Source: Armigeres subalbatus
Lineage: Eukaryota > Arthropoda > Insecta > Diptera > Culicidae
Reading direction: 5' to 3'
DNA length: 64,000 bases
Assembly (NCBI RefSeq): GCF_024139115.2
Contig: NC_085140.1
Coordinates: 296,885,293 to 296,949,292, forward strand
Both the position numbers and the translations under genes were made by a program. Below are positions 1-12,284 of the stretch, piece by piece (position 1 is the first letter of the stretch; the number at the start of each line of letters is the position of its first letter). Under the pieces are notes generated by a model. The model had not been told where the DNA came from, searched no databases, and saw only the letters and a program-made list of their open reading frames with translations.

Positions 1-809
1 GACAACAGTTTTCGAATTGTGACTCATGTTCCGGATATGACTCAAAACAGTAAAACAATCTTCAAACACAACGTGTACGCTAGCGTTTGAATAACGCAGG
101 TGTAGTGTACATGGACGCGGCGACGAATTTTCAACTTTTTGTGCCCGCAGAGTTTCTAGAGACGCTACGAGGGCATCGAGCCTAAGACCGTCTAATGTAC
201 GGGGTTTTACAACATATTTTGACGACCTATTTAAGTGGTTTTATGGTAATATCTAATAAGATATCATAATTTCATTCTTACTGACCACCCTAATATTATT
301 TGTAACATTTTTGTAGAATTCTGATTTAAAAAGTCCTTCATTAAAACTGAGCTGAATGTATTTTGAAGCGATATAAAAACGAGTGTTACATTCCTACCAA
401 ACAGAAGTTCCAAATAGGTCAACGGGCTGCATATACCGAACAGCATACGTAATTCCGAGCAGCTATTTTGGGACATCAATTGTGTGAACCGCTACATGCT
501 GCAGTCACCGCGGACACAAAACTGGCTATAGCTGGATTGCCCATTCAAGATAATTTCTTAATACATTCAAGCAATCTTCATCAGAGGCCCGCATTATCAA
601 TTGGAGTTATGTGAACACTTCCTAAATAGATCCGTCGATAACACGCTGCAGCACGTATGATGACAACCGTTTTCTAACTCAGAACACTTTCTAGACTACG
701 TCGTTCGGCATTCCTGTCGTTGTCAACCAGACCTTTATTGCACTTCAAATTAGAGCAGACAAAATAAAAATTATATCAGTTCTCTTTCGACGGTTCTTCA
801 TCGTTTCAG

Positions 810-2009
810 CCATCGAACGGAATTGCATTCTTCCTCTGAAGCCGGATTGGTCGTTTTTTTCGCCACTGATCTTCAGCCTGGACGGAAAACTCATCGCGTC
901 CGAAAGCGTCAGCGAGGAAGTGGAGGACATCACACTGGCAGTCGGAGACGAGGTTCTGCTGTCCTGTGCTCCAAATTACTTCCGAGAGTTTTCATCCGAA
1001 AAAGTACTCAGGGCAACATGCAAAAAAGATAAAACGCTGGGTGTTAAGTCACGAGATGATTGGTTGATTTATTAATTTATTTTATTTATTTTTATTTTCA
1101 GTCGTTGATGGTCAAGATAAGAACTTCGTATCTGAGCTTTTGTGAGGCTCGTTCAATCGAGGAAATAATCGTTCCAGTTCGAGGATGTCCGAGCAATGCA
1201 CGTTCCATCGAGTATGGCTACACGAATCCAGTGAACAGCAAATCATTCATCCTTGGTGAAGCTTGTTATGATGTTAAACGAGGACAGACTTTATTCGTAC
1301 ATACCAAGATCAGATCCGAACTAACACAGTCGAAGCTCTTGCATTGAAAACTGCAAACAATGCTGACTACTTCCGACGAGAACATCCAACGTCTCGGTAC
1401 AAGGTGGAGCTGAACAAAGCCCTCAACATTAACGATCATGCGGAGCGTTTCAAAGGTGTGTTCGGCAATAAAAACATTCCAAAGATCGAAGCTCGCCGGT
1501 ATATAAACGAAGACCTTCTAAGTCACAAACAGTATCAATCGGTTCTAAAGTTGGCGTGGAACTATCAAATTGTTAAGGACGCATCAGTTCTGGATAACTT
1601 CGATAACCTGGTCGACGACATAGCTGGCCTGGATGCCAAGGAAGTAGAAATTTACACCGGTGCTCATGGAGTCCTCTCCTCAAAGACAAAAACAATCACA
1701 GCGTGGATGTTCACCTAAAAGAAAATCGCTTTCCCGTTCCGAAGTTCCACTGGACTGTGGTACGGTCGGAAAGCAAAGCGGTGGCGTTTGCTGTCTTCAA
1801 TAAGGCACAGCTAACGGATGCCGAGCGGGAGAAAGACACCTTCTGCACCAGTATATGTGATCAGTTGACGTGGATCAGCACGTTGCAGGAGAATAGTTCC
1901 TACAGTAATCCCTGAGCTGGGTTACGTCCTGTGTTGCGATCTGAACGAGTTCCGTCGGACGATAAAGGAAATGCCTCCACTAAATGGCATAAAGGAGGTG
2001 CTGATGTAG
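810..2009 (+). pseudogene. Endonuclease-like gene, broken copy
   Basis: This is the counterpart of the intact gene at 15375-16581. Exon 1 (810-1040) follows a TTTCAG acceptor and is intact. The intron donor reads GTGTTA where the good copy has GTAAGT, a 2-bp loss. Exon 2 starts at 1102 and has four frame breaks relative to the other copy: loss of two T near 1136, loss of one G near 1317, loss of one C near 1678, and gain of one base near 1913. Between breaks the encoded peptide is nearly identical to the intact copy, so the damage is recent. Every lesion is a 1-2 nt length change, several of them in short homopolymers, so consensus error in a long-read assembly is a real alternative to pseudogenisation. 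An AATAAA signal remains at 2128-2133. Confidence 0.85.
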
Positions 2010-2209
2010 GGAAGCGGGTGACGAGCCCTTGCCTTCGATATGAAGGGTTCACCATCGGTCCATGTATCGGTGGGCGATCAACTAAACAAACAAAAGTGCT
2101 GGCATGTGATTTTAATTTTTATTATTTAATAAATGAATGTGTAGGATGTGCTCTCTTAATGATTTAGATGAATGATTGAACAAGTACAATAGTATAAATA
2201 GCAATTAAT

Positions 2210-3247
2210 GGATTGTAGTTTTGCACCTCATCCGAAAACTCGACACTTACCATAGCCCCACCTAGAACTAAATTAGCCCCCCCTAGATTTTTTGTCACTT
2301 TGCATGAATATTGTACTTATCTAGCTTTCTGATCATATAGGCGGGAATGAGTTCTCTTCATTCACATCCCTCTCTCTACGAAACACTGAATCTATTTTAA
2401 CAAATTTTCGAACTTCGAACAATTGTTATATCTTTCGATAGGAATGTTAAACACGAAAGCGCCAGATATCATTACTTTAGGAAATTGGAGTAGGAACAGT
2501 GGTTCCATGCTGATGCAATGCTGATTGAATAAATAATAGAAGCAACAGGCTTAGAAAACAAATAAAATTTCTAAAATTTTAATTGGATGAAGAAAGTTGT
2601 AATGGCATACTGCACTGTCGGTATGGTCATAATATTGACACAGCATAAATTATTAGACAAATTGTTTAAGAAACACATGATGCTTAGCTTATCGGCATAT
2701 TTCTTAAAAATCCTGATTTAAAATTGTTTTTTTCAGCAAGTATTTAATCTTTAAATATTTCAAGGTTTTCACAGAGTTTTGCGAGTATATTTAATTAAAC
2801 CTAGCATGTTCATAGTTTTTGAAGATGCATGGCCTTTCTGAAACAATTATCAAAAAAAATCCTTCCGAGAGAGTGAGAGCCAAATACTACGTATCATATG
2901 TCTGTATCGATCCAGATATTTTGAAAGTATTCCTTTCTGTAGCTTTGAATGGTAATTTGTTGGATTTTTCTGCTATTTCCATAAAATCAATTATGAGATT
3001 CCAGAAAGGCAAAATCTTGAATTTACAAGATGAGGTATCAAAAATTCAATGTGAAAGTAATTGAAATTCTTTCGGATGGATAAAACTCCACAGGCGTCTT
3101 ACTATAAGCTCATACGTCTTTTTAATCGCATAAAGGTTTTCTGGAATCTAACGACAGAAAATTCGTCACTCATACTCAACCTCCTGTGAAATGATGGTTC
3201 TGAGACGAACCGACAATGCGCCTTTCCAATCACACGCAAACTCAGAA
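2210..3247. other. 3' flank of duplicon copy 1, no supported gene
   Basis: This is AT-rich sequence shared with 16800-17861. It holds one 79-codon open frame (ATG at 2825, stop at 3062-3064) that is identical in both copies. I find no recognisable domain, and identity between recent duplicates is not evidence of coding. A GGTTCTGAGACGAACCG motif near 3193 recurs in related form near 46975 and looks like part of an interspersed repeat. Confidence 0.5.
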
Positions 3248-3260
3248 GGGATAGAGGATG

Positions 3261-3263
<3 letters not shown>

Positions 3264-3340
<77 letters not shown>
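3264..3340. repeat. (CA)n microsatellite
   Basis: About 38 uninterrupted CA dinucleotides. They begin just past the right edge of duplicon copy 1. Open frames here encode only Thr-His or Cys-Val repeats and are not genes. Confidence 0.98.
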
Positions 3341-3345
<5 letters not shown>

Positions 3346-5163
3346 AATTGAATACCAGTACATATGTACTATTTTTACTATGCATTGTGATATTTGCAAA
3401 AAGTGTAATATATCTGCGTTTTTCTTTTTGTTTGTATTTTCGTATTTTACTGTTACACTTCTTTATAAAATTTAATAAAACACGCAGATACATAGGACAC
3501 TTTTGCAAATATCACATTATTTGCTAAAAGTGAATATGAAAATACTGGTATTGTTTAATATAAAAAGCTCATGAACAAAAAGTAATCCATACAATATTTA
3601 CAAATCTAACCTTTATTCATTTTCTTCTGGGTGTATACAAATATTTTCAAATAAAATAATATCTTCCAAAGGGGAAATAACAATATTTCATTAGTTCTTA
3701 TAATTATTAATTAGTTCTTATAGTTCTTATTTATTTATTGTACCATGTTGTTCAATTATTTACCCTCCTAACTAATCGAAAATCATTAGGAGGTATTTTT
3801 TATAGCATCAGTACTGGCATTCAGTAAAATTAATTTTGAAAAAAATCATCGAATATCATGTCTTTGGGAAAGTGTTTATTTGAAAGGGCATGAATTTTTC
3901 TGTCCATTGCCGATTAAAACAGCTGCCCGTCTCTGCCCCATCGCATAATCGGCATATGTGAAAAATACCATAAATTAGCCTTTTTTCCACGATTAATGGC
4001 CAAAAATCATTTTTTTAACTGGATCAACGCCACGAATCGTGTATTTTACCAATATCTATGATTTTGAATAATATCCAATAGTGAAAGTGTTGAAAAAGTA
4101 CAATTAATGATCAAATTTTATTTTTTGGTCTTTCTTTTCAAAATAACCAAATAAATCGTCACAGTAGGCTCTGGAAATTTGAAATTTTTAGCAAGGTTCA
4201 TCCAAATTAAGTGATAAGCAACTTCTCTGAAGAAATCACACTTTAAAAACGCTGTTTGGCCAATTTGGCGTTTGGGACTTTTATGCGATTATCGCTAAAA
4301 ATGATGAATATTGACCAAAATGTCGGCATTAATGTATATTGAAACTTCGCTGAAGATACCTATGGTAAATTTCATCATTTTAATGGCTGAGAGGTTTATT
4401 CCATGTTTGAACCAGGGCTGCCCCAGTGTGCGACTCAACGTCTTCCGTAGTAGTTGATTCTATTTTTTTTTTCCAAATCTGCTTTACCACATATTTTTTA
4501 ATCCTTCGACTCTCTTCGTAACATTAAGAATCATTAAAAGTCTTTCTGAATAATCTGAAAATTTGGAAAACATTCACTGTAAAAAAAAACAACGACATGA
4601 AAAAATAATTTATAAATAAACTAAACAAAATCAAGTTAAATGGAGTTTCAAACCTCTGAGAAATTTGATCTGGTGGGAATCTCTGAGAGGTTAAGTTCTA
4701 AACTAGCCTGCTTTTCGCGATGAAATCGCACGAATTCTGCCTTTTTGGAAGCACATGGGAAACAATCAGTGGACAAGATTCCCGAGATGTGAGGCTACTT
4801 TGAGCAAACTAACGTCATTGAAATCAATTTTGATGAAAAAGGACTGTTAATTGATTAGATTTGGCATTTATTCTCATGCGCCAATCATTTACAAATAAAT
4901 ACAATTATTTTTTTAATGCTCTTGTCGAGATTCTTATTATTCTTATCCACAGATTTTTCTCCATTTCTATTCATGGAGACGGGTTTTAGCACGGAAAATT
5001 TATAATGGCCTGTTGCTCTTTTCGCATTTGTCGTTTTTGACATGTTTTTTACGAATATTTTTTTAACCCTTTAATAACCCAGACCGTTTTAAGCCAGGGT
5101 ATTGACATTTTTTTTGTTGTTCTTGGCAACTGTTTAGAATTGGAAAAGTTCTTGTTACTGGTC
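3341..5163. other. AT-rich spacer, no gene seen
   Basis: No open frame, RNA gene or element with clear ends could be supported. The sequence is rich in A/T runs. Parts such as 3900-4440 read like old repeat DNA, but I found no terminal repeats or second copy in the window. Confidence 0.6.
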
Positions 5164-6059
5164 AATAATACAAGGGCGTAGCCAGAGGGGAAATTATTTC
5201 AGTACTGCCTTGTGAGAATTCCTCTGGAAGTGCTTGTGGGAGTTACTCCGGGAGCTCCCCCAGGAGTTTTTCCAAAAGTTCCTCTAGTAAACTCTCCAGG
5301 AACTTCACAGGGATTCTTTGAGGATATTTAGCAGGAATTTCAAGGGAAATGGGATTTCGGAAGTTCCTTTAGAAATTCAACTCCGGGTATTCCATCGGCT
5401 GTTCCTCTGAAAATTTCTCCGGGAGTTCCACTAGTAGTTCCTCCGGAAATTCATTCAGGCTTTCTTTCAGGAGATCATTAAGGTCTGAGGGAAGCTCTCT
5501 CGCGGTAGAGCGCTATTTTCGTACTAAAATGTCTATAACTCGGAATTGGGAACGAATTTCGCCTATCCCAACTGACAATCTCTTTGAAATTTATCAAGGA
5601 ATGTCCGTACAAAATTTCATGGACCTACTATTTTCTAAATTTGAATTAAGCTCTAAATACTGAACTATTATACAACTGAAATTTTCGCTTCTCAGTACCT
5701 CTCTCCGATGATTTGAGGCACAAAGGAACCAAATTTCGCAAAACCCAACTGACAAAAGTTTTGAATTTTTCCAACGATCATTTTGATGTAATAAAAAGTA
5801 TATGTCACCGCAATAAATTTTGCAGGAAGCTCTTTTTACTTCAACCAAGTTTTTAAAATTCCATACAAAAGTTACCATTTCGGGAGTGCAGCCCACAGCA
5901 TATTTTCTTGTGGCGCACGGCAGGAAATGAGCGATGAGAGCGATAGAAAGTCCGTCAACTTTGTATCTAGCGTGACACTAGAAAAAGCGTATTCCTATTT
6001 GTGAACACGAGGATACCAAATATATAATTGAAATCTCATATATGAATGAGATGAGATAA

Positions 6060-7435
6060 ACAATTGAAAATAAATAAGACAAATAAAAAAAAATAAAACA
6101 AATAAGCAAAATAAAACAAATAAGACAAATAAAGTAAATATAACAAATAGGACAAATAAGACAGACAAGACAAATTCCTAAGGAAGTCCCTCCAGGTTCC
6201 TCCAGAAGTGCCTCCAGAACTCCAGAAGTTCCTCCGGGAATTCCTCCGGAAGTTCCTCCGAAAATTCCTTCGGAAGTTCCTCCGGGAATTCCTTCAGAAG
6301 TTCCTCTAGGAATTCCTCCTGAAGTTCCTTCAAGAATTCCTCCGGAAATTTCTCCAGGAATTCCTTCGGGAGTTCCTCCTGGAAATCCTCCGGAAGTTCT
6401 CCAGGAATTCCTCCGGAAGTTCCTCCAGGAATTCCTCCGGAAGTTCCTCCGGAAGTTCCTCCGGAAGTTCCTCCGGAAGTTCCTCCGGAAGTTCCTCCGG
6501 AAGTTCCTCCGGAAGTTCCTCCGGAAGTTCCTCCGGAAGTTCCTCCGGAAGTTCCTCCGGAAGTTCCTCCGGAAGTTCCTCCGGAAGTTCCCCCGAGAAT
6601 TCCTCCGGAAGTTCCCCCGGAAGTTCCTCCGGAAGTTTTTCCGGAAGTTCCCCCGGAAGTTCCTCCGGGAATTCCCCCGGGAATTCCTCCGGAAGAACCT
6701 CCGGAAGTTCCTCCGGAAGAACCTCCGGAAGTTCCTCCGGAAGTTCCTCCGGAAGTTCCTCCGGAAGTTCCTCCGGAAGTTCCTCCGGAAGTTCCTCCGG
6801 AAGTTCCTCCAGGAATTCCTCCGGAAGTTCCTCCAGGAACTCCTCCGGAAGTTCCTCCAGGAATTCCTCCGGAAGTTCCTCAAGGAATTCCTCCGGAAGT
6901 TCCTCAAGGAATTTCTCCGGAAGTTCCTCCAGGAATTCTTGGAGGAACTTCCCACGGAAATCCTGGAGGAACTTCCCAAGGAAATCCTGGAGGAACTTCC
7001 GAAGGAATTCCTGGAGGAACTTCCGAAGGAGTTCCTGGAGGAACTTTCGAAGGAATTCCTGGAGGAGCTTCCGAAGGAATTCCTGGAGGAATTTCCGAAG
7101 GTATTCCTGGAGGAACTTGCGAAGGAATTCCTGGAGGAACTTCCGAAGGAATTCCTGGAGGAACTTCTGAAGGAATTCCTGGAGGAACTTCTGAAGGAAT
7201 TCCTGGAGGAACTTTCGAAAACAATTCCTGGAGGAACTTCCGAAGGAATTGCTGTTGAAACTTCCGAAGGAATTCCTGGAAGAACTTTCGAAGGAATTTA
7301 TGGAGGAACTTACTTTATTTTTCTTCTTAGTCTTATCTATCTTATTTGTCTTATTTGTCTTATTTGTCTTATTTGTTATTTATTTTATTAGTCTAATTTG
7401 TCTTATTTTTCTTATTTGTCTTACTTACACTAGCA
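6060..7435. repeat. Palindromic core of the 4.3-kb element
   Basis: The left rim (6060-6175) is a run of AATAAGACA-type repeats. The right rim (about 7320-7430) is the same in reverse complement (TGTCTTATT). Between them the 12-bp unit reads as GGAAGTTCCTCC up to about 6930 and then switches to its reverse complement, GGAGGAACTTCC. The whole block could therefore fold into one imperfect hairpin of roughly 1.3 kb with its turning point near 6935. Confidence 0.8.
6426..6595. repeat. Perfect 12-bp tandem array
   Basis: About 13 consecutive identical copies of GGAAGTTCCTCC. This is the most homogeneous part of the satellite and the likely source of the degenerate units around it. Confidence 0.93.
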
Positions 7436-9747
7436 CCACTGTTATCACACAAATACTTTTCAAAGCTTGTGTGGAAACCTTGTACAGAAATCCTCTAACG
7501 ATATTTTCTAATGTTGTTCTAGAAACGGCTCATGTTTTCATTTTTCAAAACCAGCTGGAGTTTGTTTATTTTGATTTGCTCATTGCGTGATTGGTCGGCG
7601 CTGCTGCTGTTCTCTCGCCGAACCACTGCATGAGTGATAAATTTCTTCCCCATTGTTGCCAATTCCTTTTGTTCTCCGTTTACGGCAAATTCTCAAGCAA
7701 TTGTAAACTGCATAATGATGAAATAATTTTGGCGACACTGACAGCGTCATTCTGGCGGGCTGAATTGGGCAATTTTCTCTCTCAGAGAGTGCTACCACGT
7801 GCTTTTTTAACGGAAAACCCTTCCCTAAGACCTTAAGGCTTTCTTTGGGAATTTATCTACAAATTCCTTCAGAAGATCTTCGGAAAATTTCTCCAGGAGC
7901 TCCTCCGGGAGGTCCCTTAAGAATTCTTCCAGGAGTTTGTCCTGAAATTCATCCAGAAGTTCTTACGAGAGTTCCTCCTGGATTCCCCCGGAAATTCTTC
8001 CTGTAGTTCTTCAATAAATTCATCTAGAAGTTCCTCTGGCAGTTCTTCCGAAAATTCCTCTGATACTTTCTCCGGGAATTCCTACAGAAATTCCTCTGGG
8101 AGTTCCTCCGGAAATTACTCCGGGAGTTCCTTCTCAAGGAACTGCCGGTGAAACTCCCGGAGAAATGCTCATAAAAACTCACGAAAACTCGAGGAACTCA
8201 CGAAGGAACTGCCGGAGGAGCTCCCGTAAGAACTCCCGGTGGAGGGGAGAAGAGGGAGGAGAGAAGAATTCCTAGAGGACCTCCCGGAGGAACTCCCAGA
8301 AAAACTATCGGAAGAACCTCGGGAGGAATTTCCAGCTAATTTTCTGAAGAAAGCCTAAATGATTTCCTGAAAAAAGCCTGAATGATCTCCTGGAAGAGCT
8401 ACTGGTGGAACACCCGGAGGAATTTCTAAAGAAACTCCCGGGAGAATTTTTAAATGAACCTCCGGAGGAACTGCCAGTGAATCTACCAGAAGACTTCTCG
8501 GAAAAAATCTTGGAGAATTCATTTTATAGACAAATCTCATCTAGCTGAAACCTTTGTAGGGGTAGGTAGCAGGACCATCATCATCATCAGAGGACCTCCC
8601 GGAGAATTCCTTGAAGAGCTCCCAGAGAAATTCTCCGAGGAGCTTCTGGAGGAGTTTCTGTATAATTCCCGGAGGAAATTCTGGAGAAATTCCCGGAAGA
8701 ATTTTCAGAGAGCCCCCGTAGGAACTGCCGATAGAACTACTGGAATAATTATCGAAGGAAATCCTGGAGGAATTCTTGGAGAATCTGCCGGTTGAACTCC
8801 TGGAAGAATTTCCGGAAGAAATCCCGGAGGAATTTTCAAAGAAACTTGAAGTTTCCAAAAATCTTGAAGTTTCCACAGGAATTCTTTCTGGATTTCTTTG
8901 GGAACTAATCGAGGAACTCCTCCAAAAATTCCGCTGTTGATTTTATTTTCGGTATAATTTCTGTATAAATTTTCGGGGGAGTTCCTGGAGAAATTCTTTG
9001 AAATTTTCACAAGAAATTATTCGAAATTTTCACGGAAAAAATTATGGAATTTTTCGCGAAATTCTCAGGAATGTTGATTGGCAATTCTGCGGAATTTCCA
9101 CGGAATATTGTTAGGAATTCCACGGTGCAATTTTTCAGATTTTTTATGAGAAACAGGTGGTGGAATTTTTGGTCAATTCCCGACGAAAATGATGTCCTGA
9201 AGACATTGCCGAAGAAATTGCTGGAGGCATTCCTGAAGAATCCGGGCGTGAATGCAACGCGCTGTTGAGATTCAGCCTTTACTGTTGGTTGTGGATTTGG
9301 TTTCAAAGTGTTTGGAGCTTAGAAGGAAAAAGTACCAAGCACTAATATTCATGTGTTTTTTAAAAAACTACTATAAAACTACGATTCAGAAGACCTAAAA
9401 AATTTGCCCTCCCCACCCCTTCTAATCGAAATCCTGGCTACGCCCATGAATAATGAATTAGAATTTATAATGCATGTGTAGGTAATGCATGTTTAACAGT
9501 GAATCAAAATAAAATATCAAAATTCCACTTTTTCATTGAAAAATGCGTAGTTTTTTTGTTCCTTCGTGTTTTTGTCCGCGTACCTTTGAAGAGTAAAACA
9601 TTTGTAATAATGACGGATTTGTTTATCTACTCTAAGTATAAGGGAGTAGATATATTGAAAGATAATTGAAAATCAACTAATTGAAAGCCGTTCGCTAGGG
9701 CGTGAACAAGTATGTATAGCGATAGAGTGTAAAAGGGAGGCATGAAG

Positions 9748-9990
9748 ACCACCCGAGTAGACGAAAATAGCTTAATAATATCAAATGTTGATGAGATAGC
9801 AAAATTAGATATGGACCTGATTGATATAAGAGATAAAATCAGACGACAATATCAATATTTTGCACTAAAATATCATGAGGAGATCAAGTTATGCTTTTTG
9901 CAATAAAGGATCAATATCATGTGCCATTGGTTTGTTCTTATACATAGCATATCTTGATATTTAAATGATATTTCGGTGCTGATTTGACCA
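9748..9990. mobile_element. Foldback-type interspersed repeat, copy A
   Basis: Starts near ACCACCCGAGTAGACG and contains ATATGGACCTGATTGATATAAG and the CATGTGCCATTGGTTTGTTC segment. The same family occurs in the opposite orientation at 62941-63240. In that copy the two halves are inverted repeats of each other, so the family is a foldback or MITE-like element. Copy A stops after TGATATTTCGGTGC and looks truncated. Confidence 0.72.
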
Positions 9991-10138
9991 ACTCAGTGAA
10001 AAAACAGATGTCGTTAGTGTTTGTACTACGATGAATTTGATGAAGGAATGTTCAATGTGCTAAGTCCGTTTGCCTGTGATTGAATATTATTTTGGTGAAT
10101 GATTTTCTCTAACTTCTTCTAACTAATAGCCTTTAAAC

Positions 10139-11535
10139 TAATGTGACCATACGTCCATACGGGACTGTCCCGCATTTTCACTATTTGTCCCGCGCTGAAA
10201 AGCGTCCCGCGAAACGTCCCGCATTCAACTTATTTCTAGATAATGTAATGGAATACATAAAAATAGAATACATTATTAGCTATTACTTAGCATTTTAAAA
10301 GAAATTATTTGATTAAAAAATATATAATTTTGACTAAGACTAACGTTTTGTAAGGCAATCATATGGATCATAGAAATCAAGATTAAAATGTTCTCCAACG
10401 ACTCAGACTAAATTATCTCTATAGTTTGTTTTACCCAAGCCTTATACCCTGGGAATCTTGTAAGCAGATTTTGCTTCCATGTATTTCCTGCTGCGTAATT
10501 GCTTGGATTTCGACACGGAACGTCAAAAATTCCACTCCATTTAAATGCCATGCGGACCAAAATCTTGCGAAAAATCTACCCCAGTTAGAAGACGACCTTT
10601 ACAGTGCTGATATTGGATATCGATAGCAGTGTTGGCAAATTCTTAAATCTTTTCCAAAATTTAAATCAAGCCTGAGTCAAACACCACCCGACTCATGGCA
10701 CAGAGAATCGTTCTTGATTCGACTCGCGGTTTGCATCATTGCTTGATTTCTGCGTGTTATTCTCTGTCGAACTAATCGAATTTACTTTCTTTGCTTAAAA
10801 CAAAGGTAACATAAAATACGCTTTTAAGTATTGGGATTTGGTGCTTTTGAAGCGAAATCTATTTTGGCAAATAACCGGAACGATGCGATTCTGCATGCAA
10901 AATTCAGGCACGATGCTCTCCATGCATGCGATCTGAAATGGGACGGAAGTTTTTATTTTCTGAGCAGATATCTATTTAGTATCACCTGTTTGGAAATAAA
11001 TTGGACCGTGGACCATATTTCTGAAGGTGGAAGCTTCAACCAGAATAGACTTTTAGAAAAATATGATCTAATTAATTCATAATCACAGCATTTACTTTTG
11101 ATAGCTATTTTAGAAAGAGTTATTTAGGTTATTCGGAAAACAATTTTCTAGGTTCGATACCTATCATTGCTTCTATCGCAATATATTTTCTAACAAAATT
11201 CTATACACAAGACGATCAACAGCTGAAAGTCATTCAACTGCAACGCTTTTCAACTGCAATTTGATAGTTGCAACAGTTTTGCAGATATTGGACAGGGAAC
11301 CGCTGAACTTCAAAATTATACGATAGTCCATGGCAGCTACATTGAGCTGCACATTCAACGTTTGAAGAAAGCTTTGACTTCTAAAATGAGTTGCCGTTAA
11401 TCGAAAAGTTAGCAAACTAAGCATTGGTAACAAATTAAAAATTGAAAGATTTGATTGAAGCGTTATTATTAAAACATATTAAACTATGAACTTTTTTTTG
11501 TCCCGCGCTCACACAAAATGTATCTGGTCACATTA
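10139..11535. mobile_element. Non-autonomous hAT-like element, 1397 bp
   Basis: The ends are TAATGTGACCA at the left and TGGTCACATTA at the right. They are flanked by a perfect 8-bp target duplication, CTTTAAAC (10131-10138 and 11536-11543), the hallmark of hAT transposition. Subterminal GTCCCGC motifs occur at both ends. The interior has only short open frames with no transposase similarity that I can see, so the element depended on a partner enzyme. Confidence 0.9.
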
Positions 11536-11543
11536 CTTTAAAC

Positions 11544-12280
11544 GGCTTTGGGACAGTTCGTCGAAATGTAGTAGGTAATTAGTTCATTGAATAATTCGTC
11601 AATAGATATTTGGTTAAATTATAATGAATAATCAACAAGATAAATAGATAAACTGATTAGAGGAATTCAGTGGACGTGAGGAAGTTCAGTCAGCAGCGTA
11701 AGAAACGAATACGGTACCCAATAAGGGGTTTTCATCCGACCTAACAGAAACTACTGGAGACCCTGATTTTTGTTTGTTTGTTTTTATTAACGACATTTCA
11801 CACTGCTGGAGTGCATTCATGTGCAACCCTGATGGGTTACCCTCTATTATAGATTTCGGCACATGGTCAAAAACCAATGATATCAATGTTATTTTTCTAA
11901 TATTTTATCGTCGTCGGCTTTGGAACATTTAGTCTAATGACATTTCGTCGAAAGGACATTTAGTCAAAGGGACATTTGGTCGAATGGAAATTGTTTTCTT
12001 ATTCTTTTCATTGAAACTCTTTCACTCAATATTTATAAAACAATTAGTTCATAATTAAAATGTCTTCCAACCATAATTCGTTAATTATTGGCCGAAAATT
12101 TAAATCAAATGTTCATATGACCTAAACTACTCGACGTCATGTCTAATGAAGAAACATCATTCGATTGAATTTCTTTTGACCAGTTGGTACAGATTCATCG
12201 TAGTCGGTTAGAGGAGCAAGGCTACTGGAGACCCCTTTCTTTGGACAATATTGGAGCAATCATTATGTGCCTTTTAGAAA
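11544..12280. other. AT-rich spacer with old repeat fragments
   Basis: Includes a stretch near 11940-11990 with repeated GACATTT(C/A)GTC-type motifs that looks like a decayed dispersed repeat. No gene is supported. Confidence 0.5.
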
Positions 12281-12284
12281 CGCC

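Larger units (their letters stand above)
1..3247 (+). repeat. Segmental duplication, copy 1 (endonuclease duplicon)
   Basis: This stretch matches 14560-17861 in the same orientation almost base for base, apart from small indels and a few 10-40 bp differences. Copy 1 is already inside the homology at base 1, so its left edge lies outside the window. The right edge is sharp: both copies share the sequence up to CTCAGAA at 3247. Copy 1 then runs into a CA microsatellite, while copy 2 continues into unrelated sequence. The duplicon carries the endonuclease-like gene plus about 1.2 kb of 3' flank. The two copies are about 14.6 kb apart, and the DNA between them is mainly transposable elements. Confidence 0.93.
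5171..9448. mobile_element. 4.3-kb non-autonomous TIR element filled with a 12-bp satellite
   Basis: The left end begins CAAGGGCGTAGCCAG and the right end, read in reverse complement, begins CATGGGCGTAGCCAG, giving a terminal inverted repeat of 14/15 bases. Flanks are AATAATA (5164-5170) and AATAATG (9449-9455), a probable 7-bp target duplication with one mismatch. CA-starting ends fit hAT-like elements, but the superfamily is not certain. There is no transposase. The interior is mostly degenerate to perfect copies of a 12-bp unit (GGAAGTTCCTCC) at 5210-5470, 6180-7310 and 7840-9000, separated by ordinary AT-rich sequence at 5480-6060 and 7440-7830. Long open frames inside arise because the repeat unit is a multiple of three without stops. 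Confidence 0.78.

Noticed and set aside
823..1032. 69-residue frames at 823-1032 and 15388-15597
   Set aside because: They are out-of-frame shadows of endonuclease exon 1.
2825..3064. 79-codon open frame conserved in both duplicons
   Set aside because: Identity follows from recent duplication, composition is AT-rich and no domain is seen.
3102..3527. Open frames with Cys-Val or Thr-His repeats
   Set aside because: They are translations of the (CA)n microsatellite.
5978..6979. 333-residue minus-strand open frame rich in Asn-Phe-Arg-Arg repeats
   Set aside because: It is the 12-bp satellite read in frame; the unit is a multiple of three without stops. The frames on the other strand (6939-7391) have the same origin.
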